Assembly: GCA_031266775.1 (NCBI GenBank)
Contig: JAISAQ010000085.1
Coordinates: forward strand, 1-39,080
DNA length: 39,080 bases
Origin: Treponema sp.
Lineage (GTDB): Bacteria; Spirochaetota; Spirochaetia; Treponematales; Breznakiellaceae
Direction of reading: 5' to 3'
The notes below the pieces were generated by a model. That model was not told the DNA's origin, did not search any database, and worked only from the letters and a program-made list of their open reading frames with translations. Shown one piece after another: positions 34,109 to 39,080 of this stretch. A program made the translations under genes and the position numbers. Each line of letters starts with the position of its first letter. Positions within the stretch are counted from its first letter, which is position 1.

Positions 34109-37100
34109 ATGGCAGACAAAAACATGGTTATGATTGACGGCAATAACGCGGCGGCCTATGTGGCCCACGCGCTAAGCGAAGTAATCGCGATTTATCCGAT
34201 TACCCCTTCCAGCCCAATGGGTGAACTTTCGGATGAATTTTCCGCCCAGGGACGGAAAAACCTGTGGGGTACGATTCCGCAGGTTGTAGAGATGCAGTCC
34301 GAGGCGGGAGCCGCCGCGGCGGTTCACGGCGCGCTGACCACAGGGGCCCTTTCCACAACCTTTACCGCTTCCCAGGGCCTGCTTCTGATGATTCCCAATA
34401 TGTATAAAATTGCCGGGGAGCTGACTTCCACGGTATTCCATATCGCCGCGCGGGCGCTGGCCACCTCGAGCCTCTCCATCTTCGGCGATCATCAGGATGT
34501 AATGGCCTGCCGCCAAACCGGATGGGCCATGCTTGCCGCCAACAGCGTTCAGGAAGTAATGGATCTGGCGCTTATCGCCCATTCGGCCACCCTGCGCTCG
34601 CGGGTGCCTTTTCTCCACTTCTTCGACGGTTTCAGGACCAGCCACGAGCTGCAAAAGGTCGAAGAAGTCTCTTACGAAGTAATGAGACAGATGATAGACG
34701 ATGAACTGGTGCGCGCTCACCGCCTGCGGGGCCTTAGCCCGGAAAACCCCCTTATCCGCGGCACCGCCCAGAATCCCGACACCTACTTTCAGGGAAGGGA
34801 AGGGGTCAACAAGTACTACGACAAAGTTTCCGGCATTGTTCAGGCCGAAATGGACAAATACGCCTCGCTTTCGGGCCGTTCCTACCACGTTTTCGATTAT
34901 TTTGGGGCAAAAGACGCCGAAAAGGTGATCATCATCATGGGTTCGGGGGCGGAAACCTGCGAAGAAACCGTCGAGTACCTTACCGGCAAGGGTGAAAAGG
35001 CCGGGGTTCTCAAAGTAAGGCTCTACCGGCCCTTTGACGCGGAACTCTTTGTAAAGGCCCTTCCCGCCTCTGTAAAGGCCATCGCCGTGCTGGACCGGAC
35101 CAAAGAGCCCGGCGCCCTGGGCGAGCCCCTGTATGAAGATGTCCGCACCGCCATAGGGGAAACCCAGGCCGCGGGAAAAGCCCCCTTCAAGGACTATCCG
35201 CTGGTGCTCGGCGGGCGCTACGGCCTTGGTTCCAAAGAATTCACCCCCGCCATGGTCAAGGCGGTTTTCGACAACCTTTCCGGCAAAAAAATCCACAATT
35301 TTGCAGTGGGAATCAAGGACGACGTGCAGGGCAAGAGCCTTGACTACGACGAACATTTTGTCCTTGCCGAAGAAGGCATGAAAGAGGCGATGTTCTACGG
35401 CCTGGGGTCCGACGGCACGGTCGGCGCCAACAAGAATTCAATCAAGATCATCGGGGACGCAAAGCCGGAACTTTCGGCCCAGGCCTATTTCTCCTACGAT
35501 TCCAAAAAATCCGGGGGCTTTACCGTTTCCCACCTTCGTTTCGGCAAAAGCGCCATACGCCGTCCCTACCTTATCACCAAGGCGGACTTCCTGGCCTGTC
35601 ACAAATTTTCCTACATGGAGACATTTGATCTTCTGGCCAACATCAAGGAAGGAGGCATCTTCCTTCTTAACAGCCCCTTCGGCGCGGAGGATGTCTGGAA
35701 GGAAATTCCCGTGGAAGCCCAAAAGCGCATCATTGACAGGAAAGTCAGGTTCTACGTGATCAACGCCGCGGAAATCGCCCGTCACGCCGGCATGGGGAAC
35801 CGCATCAACACGGTCATGCAGGCCGCGTACTTCAAAATTTCAGGCGTCCTGGAAGAAGCGGAAGCGGTCAAGTACATGAAGAAATTCGTGGAAAAATCCT
35901 ACGGGAAAAAAGGCGCCGACGTAGTTGAAAAAAACAACAAGACCATAGACCTGGCCCTTGCCGCGGTGTACGAGGTGAAATACCCCGCCGCCGCCGAAGG
36001 GGATCTTCACATGAAAAAACCCTTCGCCGCCGCCAAAGATCCCTGGATACGGGACGTGCTTGGCGCGGTGTCCATTCAGGAAGGGGACAAGCTTCCGGTG
36101 TCGAAAATCCCCGAGGACGGCACCTTCCCCACCGCCACTACCCAATACGAAAAAAGGTCCGTGGCCGAGCGGGTTCCCAGCTGGGATCCCGCCGTGTGCA
36201 TACAGTGCGGGCTGTGTTCCGCGGTCTGTTCCCATGCCTGCATACGGATGAAGAACCTTACCGACAAGGAAGCGGCCGGGGCGCCTGAGGGCTTTAAAAC
36301 CGCCGGCATTAAACCGAAGCCCGTTGAAGGCAAAAAAGTCGCCCTTGTCATCTCCGCCGAAGATTGCATGGAATGCGGGGTCTGCCTCAACCAGTGCCCG
36401 GTATCAAAGGACCCGTCCAAGCCGGCCGCCCTTTCATGGAAATCCTATTCGGACGATCCCCAGTACCACGCGGAGCAGGTGGAAGCCTGGAATTATTTTC
36501 AGAGCCTTCCTGAAACGCCCGCGGCGGAACTTAATCTTTCGGGCGCGAAAGGGCTCGCGTTCAAGCGGCCCCTCTTTGAATTCTCCGGGGCCTGCGGCGG
36601 ATGCGGAGAGACTCCCTATGTAAAGCTCCTCTCCCAGCTCTTCGGCGACCGGGCGATCATCGCCAACGCGACAGGCTGTTCCTCGATTTACGGCGGAAAC
36701 CTCCCCACCACGCCTTACGCTCAAAGGGCCGACGGCCGCGGGCCGGTGTGGTCCAACAGCCTCTTTGAGGACGCCGCCGAATTCGGCATGGGGATGCGCC
36801 TTACAAGCGACAAGCTCGCCGAACACGCCAGGGAAACGGCGGCCAAAGCCAAGGGCGAAGGGATACAGGCCGGACTTCTCGACAAGATCCTTGCCAACCC
36901 CCAGAACGACGACGAGGGGATTGACGCGCAGCGGAAGCTGGTGGACGAGTTAAAGGCCGCCGTTAAAAACAATTCGGGCCCCACGGCAAAGATGCTCTTT
37001 TCCCTTGCCGATTACTTTATCAAGCGGTCCGTGTGGATACTTGGAGGGGATGGCTGGGGCTACGACATCGGCTACGGCGGCCTTGACCATGTACTTGCCT

Positions 37101-37672
37101 CCGGCCGGAACGTGAATCTGCTCTGCATGGACACCGAAGTCTATTCCAATACCGGCGGCCAGATGTCCAAGGCAACGCCGGTCGGCGCCATCGCCAAATT
37201 TGCCGCGGCGGGCAAGGAAATCACCAAAAAAGATCTGGGAGCCATGGCAATGAGCTATGGCTATGTGTATGTGGCGAAGATCTCCATGGGAGCCAACATG
37301 GCCCAGACCATCAAGGCGTTCCGCGAGGCGGAATCCTACGACGGCCCGTCCCTCATCATCGCCTATTCCCACTGCATCAACCACGGCATCGACATGTCGA
37401 AGGGACTGGATCAGGGAAAGGCGGCGGTCACATCCGGTCTTTGGCCCCTGTACCGCTACGATCCGAGGTTCAAAAACGAAGGGAAAAATCCCTTCCAGCT
37501 CGACTCCAGAGATCCCACCACAAGCCTTGAAGACTTCATGTACAAAGAGGTGCGTTTCAAGAGCCTTAAAGCCGCCAGCCCCGACCGGGCGGACGCGCTT
37601 CTGGCCAAGGCCAAAGCCCAGGCCGAACGGGTATGGAAAGAGTACAAGTATCTGGCTGAACGGCCCTTCTAA
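34109..37672 (+). CDS. nifJ: Pyruvate:ferredoxin (flavodoxin) oxidoreductase
   Basis: 1187 residues from the ATG at 34109 (GAGGAAAAG upstream; an in-frame TTG at 34097 overlaps that site and is less likely). It converts pyruvate and CoA to acetyl-CoA and CO2 and reduces ferredoxin or flavodoxin. Order of parts: pyrimidine-binding domain with YPITPSSPMGEL near 28-40, transketolase-C-like domain near 260-400, gamma domain with SHLRFGKSAIRRPYL, two [4Fe-4S] motifs CIQCGLCSAVCSHAC and CMECGVCLNQCP near 695-765, then the TPP-binding part with CGGCGETPYVKLLSQLFG, ANATGCSSIYGGNLPTTPY and GGDGWGYDIGYGG, and the conserved DTEVYSNTGGQMSKATP. All cluster ligands are present. It is the central fermentative enzyme here and a possible source of electrons for the NifH-like protein. 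Confidence 0.97.
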   Translation: MADKNMVMIDGNNAAAYVAHALSEVIAIYPITPSSPMGELSDEFSAQGRKNLWGTIPQVVEMQSEAGAAAAVHGALTTGALSTTFTASQGLLLMIPNMYKIAGELTSTVFHIAARALATSSLSIFGDHQDVMACRQTGWAMLAANSVQEVMDLALIAHSATLRSRVPFLHFFDGFRTSHELQKVEEVSYEVMRQMIDDELVRAHRLRGLSPENPLIRGTAQNPDTYFQGREGVNKYYDKVSGIVQAEMDKYASLSGRSYHVFDYFGAKDAEKVIIIMGSGAETCEETVEYLTGKGEKAGVLKVRLYRPFDAELFVKALPASVKAIAVLDRTKEPGALGEPLYEDVRTAIGETQAAGKAPFKDYPLVLGGRYGLGSKEFTPAMVKAVFDNLSGKKIHNFAVGIKDDVQGKSLDYDEHFVLAEEGMKEAMFYGLGSDGTVGANKNSIKIIGDAKPELSAQAYFSYDSKKSGGFTVSHLRFGKSAIRRPYLITKADFLACHKFSYMETFDLLANIKEGGIFLLNSPFGAEDVWKEIPVEAQKRIIDRKVRFYVINAAEIARHAGMGNRINTVMQAAYFKISGVLEEAEAVKYMKKFVEKSYGKKGADVVEKNNKTIDLALAAVYEVKYPAAAEGDLHMKKPFAAAKDPWIRDVLGAVSIQEGDKLPVSKIPEDGTFPTATTQYEKRSVAERVPSWDPAVCIQCGLCSAVCSHACIRMKNLTDKEAAGAPEGFKTAGIKPKPVEGKKVALVISAEDCMECGVCLNQCPVSKDPSKPAALSWKSYSDDPQYHAEQVEAWNYFQSLPETPAAELNLSGAKGLAFKRPLFEFSGACGGCGETPYVKLLSQLFGDRAIIANATGCSSIYGGNLPTTPYAQRADGRGPVWSNSLFEDAAEFGMGMRLTSDKLAEHARETAAKAKGEGIQAGLLDKILANPQNDDEGIDAQRKLVDELKAAVKNNSGPTAKMLFSLADYFIKRSVWILGGDGWGYDIGYGGLDHVLASGRNVNLLCMDTEVYSNTGGQMSKATPVGAIAKFAAAGKEITKKDLGAMAMSYGYVYVAKISMGANMAQTIKAFREAESYDGPSLIIAYSHCINHGIDMSKGLDQGKAAVTSGLWPLYRYDPRFKNEGKNPFQLDSRDPTTSLEDFMYKEVRFKSLKAASPDRADALLAKAKAQAERVWKEYKYLAERPF

Positions 37673-37689
37673 GAGGCCGTTGCCCAAAG

Positions 37690-37724
37690 GGCCCGGAACG
37701 CTTAAAGCGGCCCCGGGCCTTTTT
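37690..37724 (+). terminator. Rho-independent terminator of nifJ
   Basis: GGCCCGG (37690-37696) pairs with CCGGGCC (37713-37719), with an inner CGCTT/AAGCG stem, followed by five T (37720-37724). Confidence 0.85.
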
Positions 37725-37744
37725 ATGGCAGACGCGGGGCCCGA

Positions 37745-37966
37745 ATGAAGGAAGTATTCCCCCATCCGGAGGGGGGGCCTGAAATTGACCAAAACCCGCC
37801 TTTTAACGCCGTTACCCTGGCCGCCATGCAGGAAGCTGAGGCTATCGTGACCGGAAAAATCCGGGTAGAATGGCAGCGCCCCCCCGCCACAAAAGAAGAA
37901 CTGAAAACCCAAATAAGGAAAATGACAGAAGAAGCCTGGCCAATGCTCGACTTTTATTCGTGTTGA
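37745..37966 (+). pseudogene. RelB/DinJ-type antitoxin remnant (C-terminal part)
   Basis: A 73-residue frame whose segment PPFNAVTLAAMQEAEAIVTG matches the C-terminal half of RelB/DinJ antitoxins (the PF-x-NxxTLxAMxEAE pattern that wraps the toxin). The N-terminal ribbon-helix-helix DNA-binding part, about 45-50 residues, is missing, and the nifJ terminator lies where it should be. It ends directly before a palindromic element and the damaged YafQ-type toxin. A short toxin-binding peptide could still be made, but autoregulation would be lost. Confidence 0.6.
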
Positions 37967-38014
37967 GGGTTTAATACCCCGCGGCTCTGCCGCGGTTATA
38001 AAGGTATTAAACCC
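37967..38014. repeat. Nested palindromic element with GGCTCTGCC core (copy 1)
   Basis: Outer arms GGGTTTAATACC (37967-37978) and GGTATTAAACCC (38003-38014) are perfect. Inside, CCGCGG (37979-37984), loop CTCTG and CCGCGG (37990-37995) make a second hairpin. It lies between the antitoxin stop and the toxin start and shares the core loop with the next copy. Confidence 0.75.
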
Positions 38015-38029
38015 GAATACAACTACCTT

Positions 38030-38325
38030 ATGAGAACAACATACTGCGTGGCTCTGCCGCGCGGTATGTTGATTTCCCCAATCAATTCAAGAAAGACCTC
38101 AAGCTGGCGGAAAAACGCCGCTGTAATATGGACGAGATAAACGAAATAATCGCCAAAATCATTTTTGAGGAGCCCCTGCCGGAACGCTGCCGCCCCCACA
38201 ATCTTTCAGGCAACTGGAGTAACTTTACAGAATGTCATGTACTCAACGATTGGGTGTTGATATACCGCTGTACCGATGGAGGCGTTGTTTTTGCTCGTGC
38301 CGGAACCCATTCTGATCTGCTCTAA
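38030..38325 (+). pseudogene. YafQ-type toxin gene interrupted by a 23-base palindromic insertion
   Basis: From 38128 the frame reads MDEINEIIAKIIFEEPLPER and then RPHNLSGNW, ECHVLNDWVLIYR and AGTHSDLL. This is the RelE-fold YafQ RNase with His, His, Asp-Trp and the final His of the active site; only the last Phe is Leu. The same frame is open 5' and reads VDFPNQFKKDLKLAEKRRCN, the expected N-terminus, but without a start. Removing 38044-38066 (23 bases) restores ATG-AGA-ACA-ACA-TAT-GTT, i.e. MRTTYVDFPNQF in frame from 38030. So a palindrome insertion has shifted the frame. Translation from 38128 would give an N-terminally cut 65-residue protein. Confidence 0.7.
38037..38071. repeat. Palindromic element with GGCTCTGCC core inserted in the toxin gene (copy 2)
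   Basis: CAACATAC (38037-38044), TGCGTGG, loop CTCTG (38052-38056), CCGCGCG and GTATGTTG (38064-38071) form a 15-bp hairpin with two G-T pairs. The insertion is 23 bases (38044-38066) and is flanked by TA on both sides, as a 2-base target duplication would leave. The target itself reads CAACATATGTTG, a palindrome. Confidence 0.75.
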
Positions 38326-38373
38326 CGTCATTTCATTTGTCATTCTTTACCTTATAGTTAAATCCAGAAGTTC

Positions 38374-38388
38374 GCGGGGAAACCCCGC
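38374..38388. other. Short hairpin after the toxin remnant
   Basis: GCGGGG (38374-38379), AAA, CCCCGC (38383-38388). No T-run follows, so it is not a standard terminator. Confidence 0.4.
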
Positions 38389-38408
38389 AATCTGCGATAA
38401 TTGAAAAT

Positions 38409-38452
38409 CATCCCGTGTGGCAGAGCGCGAACCAAAGATTCGGCGGGGTATG
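38409..38452 (-). repeat. Related palindromic element (copy 3, longer and diverged)
   Basis: Read on the minus strand this begins CATACCCCGC and contains CGCTCTGCCACACGGG, close to the TACCCCGC and GCTCTGCCGC parts of copy 1. GGCAGAGC at 38419-38426 is the inverted core. A small CGAACC/GATTCG hairpin lies inside. It is less regular than copies 1 and 2, so membership is probable rather than certain. Confidence 0.5.
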
Positions 38453-38461
38453 TTTTTAAAT

Positions 38462-38508
38462 GGCGCTGTCCTGCCCGAGAGCAGGGAATAGCGCCTTGAC
38501 TTTTTTTT
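38462..38508 (+). terminator. Hairpin with T-run upstream of tRNA-Asp
   Basis: GGCGCT (38462-38467) pairs with AGCGCC (38490-38495), with an inner CCTGC/GCAGG stem, and a run of eight T follows at 38501-38508. It would end transcription entering from the left. The T-run overlaps the tRNA promoter. Confidence 0.6.
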
Positions 38509-38524
38509 CGCTTATTGTTAGATT
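38496..38524 (+). promoter_or_regulatory. Promoter of tRNA-Asp
   Basis: TTGACT (38496-38501), a 17-base spacer and TAGATT (38519-38524). The expected start is about 5 bases before the mature tRNA. Confidence 0.65.
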
Positions 38525-38535
38525 GAACAAGTCAC

Positions 38536-38610
38536 GGGGGCGTAGCGAAGATGGTTTATCGCGCTGGCCTGTCAAGCCGGAGATCGCGGGTTCAAGCCCC
38601 GTCGCTCCCG
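38536..38610 (+). tRNA. tRNA-Asp (anticodon GTC)
   Basis: 75 bases. Acceptor arms GGGGGCG and CGCTCCC pair with one G-T; the D-stem is GCGA/TCGC; the anticodon stem CTGGC/GCCGG holds the loop CTGTCAA with GTC; the T-arm contains GGTTCAAGCC. The discriminator is G and CCA is not encoded. Confidence 0.95.
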
Positions 38611-38642
38611 AAACGGTTTTAATTAAGGAAAAATTTTCAAAA

Positions 38643-38684
38643 CCGGCCGGGTTTTGAGCCGGCCGGGAAATTTGAAGCCTTTTT
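38643..38684 (+). terminator. Hairpin and T-run after tRNA-Asp
   Basis: CCGGCCGG (38643-38650), an 8-base loop, CCGGCCGG (38659-38666), with flanking TTTC/GAAA that can extend the stem, and five T at 38680-38684. A likely terminator, although the T-run is about 13 bases from the stem. Confidence 0.5.
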
Positions 38685-38838
38685 GCCACCCCGGAAGACA
38701 AACCGGGCACGGCCTACCGCGCCGGAATTAAAAGTCTGGGCGATGGTTGACTGCTATAAACCGGCATGTTTTGGATGAAGTATTGGCTAATCGGCCCAAA
38801 ACGGAACCGGACCTTAACGGCCTTTCAGACTTCAATAA
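38685..38838. other. Spacer between the two tRNA genes without recognisable gene
   Basis: About 150 bases. Two short frames without starts are open on the plus strand (YRAGIKSLGDG, and NRHVLDEVLANRPKTEPDLN to about 38860). They could be remnants of a lost gene, but I recognise nothing in them. Confidence 0.3.
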
Positions 38839-38912
38839 TCGGGAAGGCGGGATTTGAACCCGCGACCTCCAAGTCCCGAACCTGGCGGTATAGCCAGCTA
38901 ACCTACTTCCCG
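38839..38912 (-). tRNA. tRNA-Pro (anticodon CGG)
   Basis: 74 bases on the minus strand. Acceptor CGGGAAG pairs with CTTCCCG, discriminator A; the D-arm has GGTTAGCTGGCTATACC; the anticodon stem CCAGG/CTTGG (one G-T) holds the loop TTCGGGA with CGG; the T-arm has GCGGGTTCAAATCCCGC. CCA is not encoded. Confidence 0.95.
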
Positions 38913-38924
38913 AAATGCTCAGAA

Positions 38925-38953
38925 AATATACCGTTTCCTGTTGTTATAGTCAA
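38925..38953 (-). promoter_or_regulatory. Promoter of tRNA-Pro
   Basis: On the minus strand TTGACT (38953-38948), a 17-base spacer and TATATT (38930-38925), about 12 bases before the tRNA 5' end. Confidence 0.75.
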
Positions 38954-39023
38954 GGGACCGCATTGCCTCAAAATTAATCTAGCCGAAAAAGAGCGGTTTC
39001 TCAAAACCAAAACTTGGCCGAAA

Positions 39024-39080
39024 TCAGACCGCTTCGGTCTGACCTGCCTCCTGGCCGGAGGGTTGTTTCACTTTGTCCTT
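39024..39080 (-). CDS. Possible 3' end of a gene entering from the right edge
   Basis: The minus strand is open from the window edge to a TGA at 39026-39024 and reads KDKVKQPSGQEAGQTEAV, a charged tail like many protein C-termini. The last codons overlap a perfect hairpin, CAGACCG/CGGTCTG (39025-39041). Only 18 codons are visible, so this is a weak call. Confidence 0.3.
   Translation of the reverse strand, partial: KDKVKQPSGQEAGQTEAV

Noticed and set aside
34109..37672. nifJ taken as evidence of nitrogen fixation
   Set aside because: Pyruvate:ferredoxin oxidoreductase is a general fermentative enzyme of anaerobes, and this gene is 11 kb from the nif-like operon with its own promoter and terminator.
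37967..38071. The paired hairpins as rho-independent terminators of the antitoxin gene
   Set aside because: No T-run follows either hairpin, and the shared loop core and the in-frame restoration after removal fit a repeat element better.

Overview
The window looks like a chromosome segment of a host-associated spirochaete, most likely a treponeme of the termite-gut or rumen type. This is an inference. It rests on a spirochaete-type conserved protein behind a DUF4398-type lipoprotein, many short lipoprotein signal peptides, a gut polysaccharide and amino-sugar gene set, a large one-chain pyruvate:ferredoxin oxidoreductase, a flavodiiron protein and a nitrogenase-like operon. No database search was run.

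Layout. (1) 1-7748, plus strand: a pectin (rhamnogalacturonan) utilisation operon with sugar-binding protein (5' cut by the window edge), two permeases, GH4 glycosidase, two Gfo/Idh/MocA oxidoreductases and a GH105 unsaturated rhamnogalacturonyl hydrolase. (2) 7787-10636: a dus fragment, dus (minus), then a CheY-like regulator and a flavodiiron protein from one promoter. (3) 10617-11090: a decayed LacI regulator. (4) 11163-18436, plus: a second sugar ABC importer (again without its own ATPase), a GHL6-type glycosidase, nagA and nagB, then a secreted NlpC/P60-like protein. (5) 26558-19673, minus: the most unusual locus. A complete polar-amino-acid-type ABC importer runs directly into NifD-, NifK- and NifH-like genes. 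The Fe-S cysteines are present and the cofactor Cys is kept, but the cofactor His position is not, and no nifE/N/B lies in the window. (6) 26640-28540: a repeat-rich island with a 20-unit CT microsatellite, a lipoprotein with an InlB-like module and six tandem repeats, and dispersed elements in inverted orientation on both sides. (7) 28543-34024: a CHASE2 protein with a degenerate cyclase domain (minus), then a lipoprotein, a conserved spirochaete protein and a PfkB-family kinase. (8) 34109-37672: nifJ. (9) 37745-38325: a broken RelB/YafQ toxin-antitoxin pair whose toxin start is split by a small palindromic element. (10) 38536-38912: tRNA-Asp(GTC) and convergent tRNA-Pro(CGG), each with a clear promoter, and a possible gene end at the right edge.

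How the genes fit together. Regions 1 and 4 import and break down plant-wall or mucin-type sugars, and NagB and the PfkB kinase feed glycolysis. NifJ turns pyruvate into acetyl-CoA and reduced ferredoxin or flavodoxin, which could supply low-potential electrons to the NifH-like protein. The transporter-plus-reductase operon suggests that the imported solute, possibly a sulfur- or amine-containing small molecule, is the substrate of the nitrogenase-like enzyme. Short palindromes of at least two families recur between genes and have in one case entered a coding sequence.
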